From the NCBI GenBank assembly GCA_020832365.1, contig JAFIEX010000007.1, positions 1-41,385 of the forward strand: a stretch of DNA of 41,385 bases. The letters are read 5' to 3'. This document shows, piece by piece, positions 14,987 through 23,477 of the stretch. The notes beneath the pieces are model-generated. The model was not told where the DNA came from, ran no database searches, and worked only from the letters and a program-made list of their open reading frames with translations. Made by a program: the position numbers and the translations under genes. This DNA is from Crocinitomicaceae bacterium (GTDB lineage Bacteria > Bacteroidota > Bacteroidia > Flavobacteriales_D > Crocinitomicaceae). How positions within the stretch are numbered: position 1 is the first letter of the stretch; each line of letters opens with the position of its first letter.

Positions 14987-17371
14987 TTATCTTTTAGATT
15001 TCCCGCTTAGTTTTTCTAACCAAGATTTCTTCTTTAAATCTGCGCCATAACCGTAACCATAGCCGTAACCATAGCCATAACCATAGCCATAGCTAAAGCG
15101 CTCCTTTTTAAAGTCAACACCATTGATGAGTACCGCCATGTTGCCGAGTTTACCAGATTTGTGTTTCTCTGAGGCCACCCTAAGCATGTTCTTGTTCAGG
15201 TAATTATAGCGAACCACATAGAGTAAAAGATCGGCCTGATCTGCAATTAACATGGTGTCCACAACCATACCTACAGGAGCGGTATCTATAATTACATAAT
15301 CGAAACGTTTCTTTAACTCAGCTATTAATTCTTTTGCCCTGTCCTTCAACAAAAGCTCTCCTGGATTTGGTGGAATTGGACCCGATGAAATGTAATATAA
15401 ATTATCTTGAATCTCTGAAGGTTGAAGCATTTCTTCGATTTGCAACTCGCTGTTTACAATATAGTTGCTCACACCAATGTTCTTTGGTAAATCTAAATAG
15501 TCCACAATTTTGGGAGCACGCAAGTCAAAACCTACCACCACTGTTTTTTTCTCCGTTTGAGCTAACGAGAAACCTAAATTAATGGACAAGAAAGATTTAC
15601 CTTCTCCGGAAACGGTAGAGGTTAGCATAATTACCTGACCCTCTTCCTTTTTTTGTTCCATCATGAAGCTCATATTGGTTCTAATCATTCGGAGTGACTC
15701 AGCTAAAGACGAGCGTTGGTGTTCTTTAGAAAGAAATTTTTGATCTTTTTCTGCTTCAGGCGTATCACCGATAAATGGTAAATCAAAAGGTTCTAAATCG
15801 CGCGGACCTTTTACTTTATTGTCCAACAAGGACTGGGCATAAACGACACCCGTTGGAATCAATAACCCCATAAGAATGGCGCCCAAGTAAATAATTGTTT
15901 TCTTCGGCGAAACCGGTTTGCCATCACTAAATGCATCATCAATAACTTTGGTATCACTTATCGAAGCGACCATGGTTATTTCGTTCTCTTCTCTTTTTTG
16001 CAATAAGTATAGGTAAAGTGCTTCTTTGATTTCTTGCTGGCGAAGGATTTCCCTGTACTGTCTTTCAAACTCAGGTATTCTCGAAATTTTTTGATTCAGT
16101 TCAGCCTCTTTTGCTTTTAAAGTTTTCAACTCTATATTGAGCGCTTCCTTTAGGTTGTTTAAGCTGCGTTCTAAACTGTTTCTTAGATTAATTAATTGAT
16201 TAGTGATTTGAATTACACTGGGGTTCTTCTCACTTGTTGTGGCCAACAGCTTGTTGCGCTCTAAAACTAGTGTATTATAATTCAATATGGACTCTGCAAT
16301 ACTTCTATCCTCCAAACCCAGATTAGAAGGGATTAGGGTTTCAACTCCTTGATATTCTTTAAAATAATCGACCATAAAAGTGATTAAATTGTATTGTATA
16401 CCAGTTTGAATAATATTTTTACTTAGTTCTGTTTCTTTACCCATCAATGCAGCGGCATCAGAAGATACATCCACCAATCTTTGATCTGTTTTAAAAGTCT
16501 CTCCCTCACTTTCAACTATTACTAACTCACTGGTAATGATTTTTAGGCGATCATTGATAAATGAGCTGGTGTTGAGGGCTATCTGGTTTTTATCCTCAAC
16601 ATTCAATTTTCTTCTGGTTTCAATTAGTCCGTTGATTAAATCATTGTTTTTATTGATTACAGGACCTTTAAGCACAAGGGAGATAACAGAAGCATCTTTG
16701 TTCAATACTGCTACTTTTAGATTTTCCTGGTATTTCAATGCGGCATCCCTAATCGGCGTCCATTGGTAACGGTATTCTCTGTCCAGCCAATTTTCTTCTA
16801 AAGGTTCTGCTAGCTGAATATGAAAAACGTTATCGTTAAACACAAAAGTCCCTTCACTCGAATTGATTTCCTTGATTAATTGGTTTTCTTTAATATCTGA
16901 TACCGTTATTTGGTCTTTTTCAAGATAAACACCAAATTCAAATAAGGAGTCATTAATCATCGCTTTATTTCCTTGGTAAGTGATGCTAAATGGCGAGTTT
17001 TCGTATAATTCACTTCGAACTAAATTAGAGCGGTTACCTACTACCGAAATTTTTTCATTTAGTGCCAAAGAGTCCACTACAATTTCCATCAGCGTTCTAG
17101 ATCGAAAAACTTCGATTTCATTGTACACATTACTCAGGGCGCCTCCAAACCCCAAATCGCTGAATAAAGACAACTCATCCGTTAGACCTCCTTTTTTATC
17201 ATCTTTAACAAGCACCAATGCTTTGGACTCATAAATTACCGTTGCAAAACGCAAATATACGAAGGCTACAGCTACTGTTAAAGTTAGGGCAACAAGATAC
17301 CATTTCCATTTGGCTAGGTACTTATCTAGTATTTCATTCAAGTTTATGTTTTCTTCTTCTTGCTCTTTCAT
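14987..17371 (-). CDS. wzc: Polysaccharide co-polymerase and tyrosine autokinase (Wzc/BY-kinase)
   Basis: A 794-residue inner-membrane protein that controls chain length and export with the Wza-like protein. One membrane helix is near residues 25-42, followed by the Wzz-type periplasmic domain with long coiled regions; a second helix is near 490-515. The C-terminal kinase has Walker A SGEGKS (about 587), Walker A' VVGFDLRAP (about 614) and Walker B YVIIDTAP (about 694). The tyrosine tail is unusual: eight consecutive Tyr-Gly pairs at 761-776. I chose the ATG at 17371; an upstream in-frame extension would run through the end of wza. The wza stop is 5 bases upstream. Confidence 0.93.
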   Translation of the reverse strand: MKEQEEENINLNEILDKYLAKWKWYLVALTLTVAVAFVYLRFATVIYESKALVLVKDDKKGGLTDELSLFSDLGFGGALSNVYNEIEVFRSRTLMEIVVDSLALNEKISVVGNRSNLVRSELYENSPFSITYQGNKAMINDSLFEFGVYLEKDQITVSDIKENQLIKEINSSEGTFVFNDNVFHIQLAEPLEENWLDREYRYQWTPIRDAALKYQENLKVAVLNKDASVISLVLKGPVINKNNDLINGLIETRRKLNVEDKNQIALNTSSFINDRLKIITSELVIVESEGETFKTDQRLVDVSSDAAALMGKETELSKNIIQTGIQYNLITFMVDYFKEYQGVETLIPSNLGLEDRSIAESILNYNTLVLERNKLLATTSEKNPSVIQITNQLINLRNSLERSLNNLKEALNIELKTLKAKEAELNQKISRIPEFERQYREILRQQEIKEALYLYLLQKREENEITMVASISDTKVIDDAFSDGKPVSPKKTIIYLGAILMGLLIPTGVVYAQSLLDNKVKGPRDLEPFDLPFIGDTPEAEKDQKFLSKEHQRSSLAESLRMIRTNMSFMMEQKKEEGQVIMLTSTVSGEGKSFLSINLGFSLAQTEKKTVVVGFDLRAPKIVDYLDLPKNIGVSNYIVNSELQIEEMLQPSEIQDNLYYISSGPIPPNPGELLLKDRAKELIAELKKRFDYVIIDTAPVGMVVDTMLIADQADLLLYVVRYNYLNKNMLRVASEKHKSGKLGNMAVLINGVDFKKERFSYGYGYGYGYGYGYGYGADLKKKSWLEKLSGKSKR
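15044..15091 (-). repeat. Hexanucleotide repeat encoding (Tyr-Gly)8 in the Wzc tail
   Basis: Eight tandem TAY-GGY units, with both tat/tac and ggc/ggt used. Gain or loss of a unit keeps the reading frame, so the number of phosphorylatable tyrosines could vary between strains. Confidence 0.9.
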
Positions 17372-17376
17372 GAAGT

Positions 17377-18156
17377 TTAATTGGTGATTAGAACAACCGT
17401 AGTAACAATTAATGAGGTCAAGGAAATAAACAAACCGCCTGTAGATCGCCAAAGCGCAGCTTGTGACCTGGCTGTTACATTGGGTTCGACATAAACCACA
17501 TCATTTTGTTCTAAATAGTAAACAGGCGAATTAAGAATATCGCGTCGCGTTAAATCCACACGATACTCTTGACGAACACCATCACGATCACGGATTACAA
17601 GCAGGTTATCTCTTTTAGCAGTAATCCTTAGATCTCCAGCTAGTCCAATAGCCTCCAAAAGGGTAATTCTTTCATTGGGTATTTGAAAAGTACCTGGCTT
17701 TTGACAATCGCCCAACACTGTTACTTTGAAGTTTAAAATTTGCAGATTAACAACTGGACTTCTCAGGTAATCTTCATATTTAGTTTTTAACAATGCGTTG
17801 GCCTCCACCCTGGTTAAGCCTGCTAGTTTTACTTTTCCAATAATTGGTAAATCTACCTCCCCATTTTCATCGATTAAATAGCCTGATTTTGATGGTGTAC
17901 CCACCGTGTAACCAAAGTTCATGGGTTCGCGCATACCTTGAGTGGGATAATTAAAAGGAATAGCTGACTCTGGGTCTTCGGCTGTTACCACTACCGCGAT
18001 AAAATCATCTTTCTTAAAAACTGGTGTGAAATTTTGATACGTTGATTCCAGCGACTCTCGATTGTCTTGATTGAACAAAACAATTTCCTTTCTTGTTCCG
18101 CAAGAAAATAGTATGAGCGAAGCCAATAAATATAAGTTAATGAGATTCGGGCGCAT
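17377..18156 (-). CDS. wza: Polysaccharide export lipoprotein (Wza-like, Poly_export/SLBB)
   Basis: A 259-residue exporter. A signal peptide with lipobox LFSC places the lipidated Cys at residue 19, so it is outer-membrane associated. The Poly_export domain spans about 48-140 (GYLIDENGEVDLPIIGKVKLAGLT), then an SLBB domain (VTVLGDCQKPGTFQIPNERITLLEAI). A C-terminal hydrophobic helix (LFISLTSLIVTTVVLI) ends the protein, which is common in Bacteroidota members and shorter than E. coli Wza (about 379 residues). It forms the outer part of the export channel with Wzc, whose start is 5 bases away. Confidence 0.93.
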   Translation of the reverse strand: MRPNLINLYLLASLILFSCGTRKEIVLFNQDNRESLESTYQNFTPVFKKDDFIAVVVTAEDPESAIPFNYPTQGMREPMNFGYTVGTPSKSGYLIDENGEVDLPIIGKVKLAGLTRVEANALLKTKYEDYLRSPVVNLQILNFKVTVLGDCQKPGTFQIPNERITLLEAIGLAGDLRITAKRDNLLVIRDRDGVRQEYRVDLTRRDILNSPVYYLEQNDVVYVEPNVTARSQAALWRSTGGLFISLTSLIVTTVVLITN

Positions 18157-18173
18157 TTTCTTTAGTTAAGCGT

Positions 18174-18181
18174 CAAATTTA
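18174..18181 (-). promoter_or_regulatory. Candidate -7 box (TAAATTTG) upstream of wza
   Basis: Exact fit to TAnnTTTG on the minus strand, 17 bases before the wza ATG in the 72-base gap after the wecA-like gene. No well-spaced -33 TTTG was seen, so wza-wzc may have their own promoter or simply be read through. Confidence 0.4.
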
Positions 18182-18228
18182 GTAATAATTTATATCAATG
18201 AATAAATTTTTCAACCAAACCAAAAAAT

Positions 18229-19356
18229 TTAACTAGCCATTTTGTGTTTTCGCCAAACTTTTATGCGCTTTTGGTATTTCATTGCTCGCAAGATGCGGGG
18301 TTTATTGATGAAAAAGAAATAAGCTACAGCAGCAAATAAAACCACAGACAAAATGAGTAACATGTACCATTGACTTACCAGCATGGCCATACCCGACAAG
18401 AAGATAATTGCAACAAAATGAAAGGCACCAAGCCAAAGACTAGCCTTTCCATGAGATATTTGGTAGTGATCTATAATAACGTGATGGATATGGTTTCTGT
18501 CTGGTGAAAAGGGGCTTCTCCTATTCATTAAGCGAATAAAAAACACCCTAGCGGTGTCGAAAAAAGGCACAATTAAAATCGCGAAAACTACATAAGGAAT
18601 GTTCTCTTGCTCAAAAGGCAACTTAGCAAGCGCAGCGTCTTCCAACATGAGAAAGCGCAAGACCATGACGCTCATCATAAAGCCCAAAAGCATAGACCCA
18701 GTGTCACCCATAAAAATTTTATTCGTTTTAGAGAAATTAAATCGCAGAAAAGCCAGCAAGGTGCCTACCATCACTAAACATGTTAAGAACAAAAAATAGT
18801 TATCTACTTGATAAAAGATAATAGCGAAGACGGTGAAAATAATGATTGATACTGTTGCTGCTAAACCATCAATCCCATCAATTAAATTTACTGCATTGAT
18901 AATGGCGATAATTATGAAAAGTGCCAATGGAAAGGCCAACCACAAAGAGAGCTCTTCCACCCCCATAAAACCATGTAAGCCTTTGATTCCAAATTTAAAA
19001 TCAAACAACAAAAACACGCCTGCGGCAATTTGTCCAATTAGTTTCGTTAGTGGACTTAAAACTACCAAATCGTCTTTTATGCCCAAGATAAACAATATGA
19101 TAAGTCCTGGAATAATAGACATAGAACTCTCTAAAACATCAAAACGCTGAGAGAAATAAAAAGACAACATGATTGCAATAAAAAAAGCAATTCCCCCTAA
19201 ATTTGGAGTGGCAATGCTGTGTGAACTTCTTTCGTTCGGATCATCCATTAAGTGCTTATAATGAACAACCTGAACAATTTTAGGAATAATACTGTAGGAT
19301 ACTACAAATGAAAACAAGAGTAAAAAAGGGGCTAATAGCGTTAAATCATTTAACAT
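18229..19356 (-). CDS. Undecaprenyl-phosphate sugar-1-phosphate transferase (WecA/TagO/MraY family)
   Basis: A 375-residue multi-pass inner-membrane enzyme that starts the glycan by attaching a sugar-1-phosphate, probably GlcNAc-1-P, to undecaprenyl phosphate. Visible motifs are DDPNERSSH (about 38-46), GIKDDL, the catalytic NAVNLIDGIDGLA, FMGDTGSM, and the His-rich RNHIHHVI loop typical of WecA/WbpL-like members. The 3' partners are wza and wzc; the upstream polysaccharide block ends 168 bases earlier. It could serve this glycan or several glycans. Confidence 0.9.
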   Translation of the reverse strand: MLNDLTLLAPFLLLFSFVVSYSIIPKIVQVVHYKHLMDDPNERSSHSIATPNLGGIAFFIAIMLSFYFSQRFDVLESSMSIIPGLIILFILGIKDDLVVLSPLTKLIGQIAAGVFLLFDFKFGIKGLHGFMGVEELSLWLAFPLALFIIIAIINAVNLIDGIDGLAATVSIIIFTVFAIIFYQVDNYFLFLTCLVMVGTLLAFLRFNFSKTNKIFMGDTGSMLLGFMMSVMVLRFLMLEDAALAKLPFEQENIPYVVFAILIVPFFDTARVFFIRLMNRRSPFSPDRNHIHHVIIDHYQISHGKASLWLGAFHFVAIIFLSGMAMLVSQWYMLLILSVVLFAAVAYFFFINKPRILRAMKYQKRIKVWRKHKMAS

Positions 19357-19378
19357 ATTTCAACTTTAGGCGATCAAT

Positions 19379-19412
19379 AGGGCAAATTTACACAACTTTT
19401 TTTATTTGCCCT
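19379..19412 (-). repeat. Inverted repeat overlapping a candidate promoter
   Basis: AGGGCAAAT (19379-19387) and ATTTGCCCT (19404-19412) are perfect complements around a 16-base loop. The -7-like box at 19383-19390 overlaps the left arm. A second small palindrome, CCAAAG/CTTTGG, lies at 19416-19435. Could be a regulator site or a leftover terminator of the deacetylase unit. Confidence 0.5.
19383..19390 (-). promoter_or_regulatory. Candidate -7 box (TAAATTTG) for the wecA-wza-wzc unit
   Basis: Fits TAnnTTTG, 27 bases upstream of the wecA-like ATG, in the 167-base gap after the deacetylase gene. Confidence 0.4.
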
Positions 19413-19523
19413 AATCCAAAGTAATTTTTCTTTGGAAAAGTATTTGATGTAACCTTTTTGAATTGTGCTATTTTTACCACTAGGTATAAAATAGGCAGAA
19501 TATTTTAGGCTAAATAACGCTCA

Positions 19524-20381
19524 CTATTTGGAAGTAATATCTATGACAGGGGCATCTGTCCAGTTGACTTTTTCATTTGCTTTGGCTAAATCCATGAACT
19601 CGAAATTATTCACCCACTTTCTCAACTTTACCTCCGTTTGTTTTAATCCGTAGTAAGATTTAAACTTTCGGACTGCGCTTAAGCCTGGAACCATGGGTTG
19701 TTGGGGATCAAAGTCACGGGGATGGAAGTAAGTCATGACATAAGGCGATTTTTCAGTGAATTTTTGGATGGCGCTATAGGGAAATAATCGAAAGTACCCT
19801 CCTCCGCTGAAAATGATGTCTTTACCAAAAAGACGATGCGTATTGATCGGAAATTCTTTCAATTGCATTCCTTGGCATGCTATGATAGCGGGTTTTGCTG
19901 TGCCAAATTGCTCAAAACCACCATGTGACCTAGATGCCGGAAATACAGAACTGTCTATTTCAATACCATTCTTCAGTAAGGCCTCAAAGGCCCATGGTGT
20001 ATTTGATGTAATTGAAAAACCAGGTGCTCTAAAGTATTTTATTTTATTCCCAGCTATGTCCCCCAATATACCAATAGACTTTTGGAGATCTTGCCCAAAG
20101 TCTGCCGGTGATTGCTCATAAACCAATTGGTGCAGGTGTGTATGCGATCCGATTTCATGCCCATTCTCAATAATTCGCTTCACTTGATCTGGGTGTTTTT
20201 CTGCAATCCAGCCTACTACAAAAAACGTTGCCTTTTGTTGATGGTCATCCAAGATTTTGAAAATCGTGTCCATGTTTTGTGCAAGGCGACTTTCAAATTT
20301 AGACCATTCTGCAATTCCTTTTGTATCTGGATTGTCTAAGATGTGAAACCAATCTTCTATATCGAAAGTAAGAATATTCAT
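19524..20381 (-). CDS. Polysaccharide deacetylase (NodB/CE4 with DUF3473-like tail)
   Basis: A 285-residue deacetylase with no signal peptide, resembling the PEP-CTERM-locus deacetylase subfamily. FDIEDWF gives catalytic Asp7; GHEIGSHTHLHQL provides metal ligands His80 and His84; YFRAPGFS carries Arg118; SGGGYFRLFPY and YFHPRDFDP are the C-terminal motifs. It removes acetyl groups from N-acetyl sugars, probably on lipid-linked intermediates at the cytoplasmic face. The ATG overlaps the stop of the sulfotransferase gene by 4 bases (ATGA), so translation is coupled. It is the last gene before the wecA unit. A free amine made here could be the target of N-sulfation (inference). Confidence 0.92.
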   Translation of the reverse strand: MNILTFDIEDWFHILDNPDTKGIAEWSKFESRLAQNMDTIFKILDDHQQKATFFVVGWIAEKHPDQVKRIIENGHEIGSHTHLHQLVYEQSPADFGQDLQKSIGILGDIAGNKIKYFRAPGFSITSNTPWAFEALLKNGIEIDSSVFPASRSHGGFEQFGTAKPAIIACQGMQLKEFPINTHRLFGKDIIFSGGGYFRLFPYSAIQKFTEKSPYVMTYFHPRDFDPQQPMVPGLSAVRKFKSYYGLKQTEVKLRKWVNNFEFMDLAKANEKVNWTDAPVIDITSK

Positions 20382-21268
20382 TTCCAGTGGTTTAGGCTTT
20401 TATTTAACAATTGCGCGGTTTGAGCAATATCTTTTTCAAAAAAAACTTGAAGCTGCTTTCTTGTGTTGATATTTATTTCATCTTTTTGAAAAAGTTTTGC
20501 GGCTATTTTTTCCGTAATTTTTCTTGGAACTAATTTCAATACCGCCTCACGAATCGTATAGAAAAATTTATTATTTCTGTCCGTTATTTTTGCAATCAAC
20601 TTATTTTTTGGTTTTCCTGAATGACTGAACTTTGTTGAAACATCAATATTATCATAGGGGTCTACTTCAAGAAATTCAAAAACGTCCTCTAATATTCTTT
20701 TTGGTTCACGCTCCAAATCCTCTAATAGAATAACTTTTACGTTAGAAAATGTATCTTGAAAAAGTTTTAGCCCCTCAGCATACAAACCACCTTTCTTATA
20801 TGCCCACATCCAGTCATAGTTTTTAGCAATTCGCTCCTCTTCAAGACTAATGGCTTCATCAAAAGTTATTGTTTCTCTAGAGTCGCGCAATAAATTACTG
20901 TAAGCAGAATAAGCTCTTTCAATAGGGTTTCTAAAACAAAGAATAATTTTTACATCACCAAGCTCTTGCTTAATAGCAGGAACCGTGTTTTTGTGATAAT
21001 AAAAATAATCAGAGCTTGCTTCACCAATTGCTTTGAAGTCATTTAAATCCGCAAAGAGATCATAATACTGCTTTTTATCTCGAATAATTTTGGCATCCAC
21101 TGTGTGGTCTCCTGGGCCATTGTGCGGAAATACAATCCCACTACTACTAAAATATTTAGGCTCTTTTACTTTTGGAAAACCAATTTGGGGGTGCTGTTTT
21201 AAGTAATGATACAAGGATGTTGTTCCGCATCTTGCAACACCTACGATGATGAAGTTGGGGGCTGTCAT
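20378..21268 (-). CDS. Sulfotransferase ST1 (PAPS-dependent)
   Basis: A 296-residue cytosolic sulfotransferase. The 5'-phosphosulfate loop GVARCGTTSL is at residues 10-19; KEPKYFS follows near 35-41. The 3'-phosphate site is CFRNPIERAYSAY with Arg113 and Ser121. The loop carries Arg13 where the other three sulfotransferases here and animal NDST enzymes have Lys. It transfers sulfate from PAPS to a sugar hydroxyl or amine. It overlaps the DUF1972 glycosyltransferase and the deacetylase by 4 bases each, so all three are translationally coupled. Confidence 0.92.
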   Translation of the reverse strand: MTAPNFIIVGVARCGTTSLYHYLKQHPQIGFPKVKEPKYFSSSGIVFPHNGPGDHTVDAKIIRDKKQYYDLFADLNDFKAIGEASSDYFYYHKNTVPAIKQELGDVKIILCFRNPIERAYSAYSNLLRDSRETITFDEAISLEEERIAKNYDWMWAYKKGGLYAEGLKLFQDTFSNVKVILLEDLEREPKRILEDVFEFLEVDPYDNIDVSTKFSHSGKPKNKLIAKITDRNNKFFYTIREAVLKLVPRKITEKIAAKLFQKDEININTRKQLQVFFEKDIAQTAQLLNKSLNHWK

Positions 21269-22362
21269 TTCTTTACGGTTTCGTTCGCTAATTCTAAATA
21301 CAACTTCGTTATTCTATCCCAACTATATTGGCTTTTGGCTCGATCTAATACTCCATTTTTAAGTTCATTATAGTTGTTGGTTTCTATTTTTTCAAATAGC
21401 TTTGATGCCTCACTATCGTTCGAAAAATAAAAACCATTCTCTTTAACTACCTCTCTATTGAAAATGTTATCATGACAAACACATAAATTTTTTGACCCCA
21501 TTGCTTCGAGTAATGAAGGGTTCGTTCCTCCAACGGAATGTCCGTGCCAGTAACTTTTAGAAGCCGCTCTCAATAATTGGAGTTTTTCTCTGTCATATAC
21601 CCCACCGATGAAATGTATTTTATTAGACTGATACTTCAGCAGCTCTTCAGAAAACTTCGTATTTGTATTCCCAACAACCACCAAAGGAAGTTGGGCGTGA
21701 CTCTTTGTATACCCTTCTAAGGTTATTTGCACATTGTTTTCAGGTTCTAAACGAGATACTATTAAATGATACTGTTGATCTTCGTAGGGTAAATCATATT
21801 TTTTCAATTCCTCATTTAGGACTGTGTTATCATTAAACGGATTCAAATAAGTACCATACTCTATTACATGACAGTTTTTACTTCGAAACAGCTTCTTTTG
21901 GTAATACTCCTTAATGCCTGGCGAATCACAAACTAAGTGCTTTGAAACTAGACCTGAGATAAGATACTGCGAATAAAATATGACTTTTTTCCATTTAGGA
22001 TATTTGTCACGACGAAATCCAAGACCATCTGGGTTTACGGCAATTACATGCTTCTTTGAACTATAAAATGGAATGAGCATAGTACCACCAACGCCGCACA
22101 TCAATATAAAATCAGCGCCCCAACTTTTGGCCATCTTTAAACTTTGACCGTAGAATCCAAGTGGATTTTTGGGTTTGTGTGCTTTGGTTTTTTTTACCTC
22201 CACACCCTTATAAGTTTCTTGTGAATAATTCAAGCCTTTATCACCAATAACCAATACGGGGTGACCTTGTTCTACCATCCTAACGGCTACTTCCTCTGCG
22301 AATGTTTCAAAACCTCCGTAATTGGCAGGGATACCGCGTGTGCCTATTATTGCGATTTTCAT
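21265..22362 (-). CDS. Glycosyltransferase GT4 with DUF1972 N-terminus (rhamnosyltransferase-like)
   Basis: A 365-residue GT-B enzyme. The first 20 residues, MKIAIIGTRGIPANYGGFET, are the DUF1972 signature found in many rhamnosyltransferase-like enzymes. VNPDGLGFRRDKYP lies in the middle, and the donor domain includes LIVSRLEPENNVQITLEGY, HGHSVGGTNPSLLEAMG with the acidic donor-binding residue, and FNREVV. Rhamnose transfer would fit the rfbABCD genes in the same block. It overlaps neighbours by 4 bases on both sides. Exact linkage unknown. Confidence 0.9.
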   Translation of the reverse strand: MKIAIIGTRGIPANYGGFETFAEEVAVRMVEQGHPVLVIGDKGLNYSQETYKGVEVKKTKAHKPKNPLGFYGQSLKMAKSWGADFILMCGVGGTMLIPFYSSKKHVIAVNPDGLGFRRDKYPKWKKVIFYSQYLISGLVSKHLVCDSPGIKEYYQKKLFRSKNCHVIEYGTYLNPFNDNTVLNEELKKYDLPYEDQQYHLIVSRLEPENNVQITLEGYTKSHAQLPLVVVGNTNTKFSEELLKYQSNKIHFIGGVYDREKLQLLRAASKSYWHGHSVGGTNPSLLEAMGSKNLCVCHDNIFNREVVKENGFYFSNDSEASKLFEKIETNNYNELKNGVLDRAKSQYSWDRITKLYLELANETVKK

Positions 22363-23477
22363 GAACTTATTATTTTACTTAAACGACTGGCACTTTTTTT
22401 CCAGCTGTAAGTTGATTTGATGTCTTCAGCAATTTGAGTAAGTAGTTCATTTGATTCAGAAGCTGGAGAAAAAATAAATTTCTCTATTTTTTTTAAGAAC
22501 TCACCTGAATCTGGATCGACAAGATGATTTTGTAAAAACGTAAAATCTTGAAGTGCAGTTCTGTTACTACAAATAGTTGGTGTCTTCAAAATAGCAGATT
22601 CTAGCGGCGGTATCCCAAACCCTTCGCACAACGAAGGAAAAACAACAACTCTTGCCGCATTATTTAAATGAAAAAGATCTTCATTCGATACTTGATGTAT
22701 ATGCTTAAATAAGTTGTTTGACAGCTGCTCAGCCTCTTTCAATTTAGACAACACATTGATTTGATTAAAAACTAATTTTCCGACAAAAATGAGCTCTATT
22801 CCTTTTTCATAAATTTTATTCGTCAAATACCAATCAAGAATTAGTTTGTGATTTTTTCTTGTTTCTATTCGACTGACAAATAAAATGTATTCTTTTACTC
22901 TAAACTTTTCAGCAACTATTTTTTTTGATTCCATCTTGTCCTCGGTCTCATAAAAAATGTTGTCCACAGCATTGGGGATTACGTTTTCACTGCCTAAATC
23001 AAGATTGAAATGATGATTAATGCGGTGTCTGGAATACTCTGAAACAGTTAAAATATGATCACTTAAGCGAATTGAATGCTTGAATAACTGTTTGTGAATA
23101 ATTCTATATTTCTTAGGGAAATACTCAGGAAAATCTAGAAAAAGAACATCATGAAGAACGGTGAGGTATTGACACCTTTTTACCTTAATTAATGGAGTAG
23201 TGTAGTTAAATAAAGCATGTGTTGCATTTGTTTTTTTAATTATTTGAGGTATTTCAACTGCTAATCTTTGATATTTATTCTTTGAGTTAATTTTTACATA
23301 GCTGATTTTGTCTGATGAACCAAATTCTGATTGCAATGATTCAATATCATGAGCAATTAAAATAAGTTCAAACTGTTGTTCACTTATAAAGACACTAATT
23401 AATCCTTTTAGGAAAGTCCTAATCCCCTGAAAATTTTGATCAAAAATGTGACAATCAATTAAAACTTTTGTATCCAT
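22359..23477 (-). CDS. Glycosyltransferase, GT4
   Basis: A 372-residue GT-B enzyme. The N-terminal acceptor domain includes DCHIFDQNFQGIRTFLKGL and LTVLHDVLFLDFPEYFP; the donor domain has ILFVSRIETRKNHKLIL and FPSLCEGFGIPPLES around residue 290, the classical E-x7-E motif of GT4. The motif set resembles mannosyl- or rhamnosyl-transferases (WbaZ/MtfB-like). It overlaps the next gene by 4 bases and the preceding GT2 gene by 23 bases. Sugar specificity unknown. Confidence 0.9.
   Translation of the reverse strand: MDTKVLIDCHIFDQNFQGIRTFLKGLISVFISEQQFELILIAHDIESLQSEFGSSDKISYVKINSKNKYQRLAVEIPQIIKKTNATHALFNYTTPLIKVKRCQYLTVLHDVLFLDFPEYFPKKYRIIHKQLFKHSIRLSDHILTVSEYSRHRINHHFNLDLGSENVIPNAVDNIFYETEDKMESKKIVAEKFRVKEYILFVSRIETRKNHKLILDWYLTNKIYEKGIELIFVGKLVFNQINVLSKLKEAEQLSNNLFKHIHQVSNEDLFHLNNAARVVVFPSLCEGFGIPPLESAILKTPTICSNRTALQDFTFLQNHLVDPDSGEFLKKIEKFIFSPASESNELLTQIAEDIKSTYSWKKSASRLSKIISS

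Noticed and set aside
15334-15582. Plus-strand open frames inside wzc and other polysaccharide genes
   Set aside because: They are antisense to conserved domains and show no motif, start context or promoter.
17372-17452. Longer Wzc start (MAIYRRFVYF)
   Set aside because: It would overlap the 3' end of wza, whereas MKEQEEEN at 17371 gives the normal start 5 bases after the wza stop.
19524-20381. Exosortase/PEP-CTERM system suggested by the deacetylase subfamily
   Set aside because: No exosortase, PEP-CTERM protein or XrtA-type gene set is present; the assembly genes are Wzx/Wzy type.
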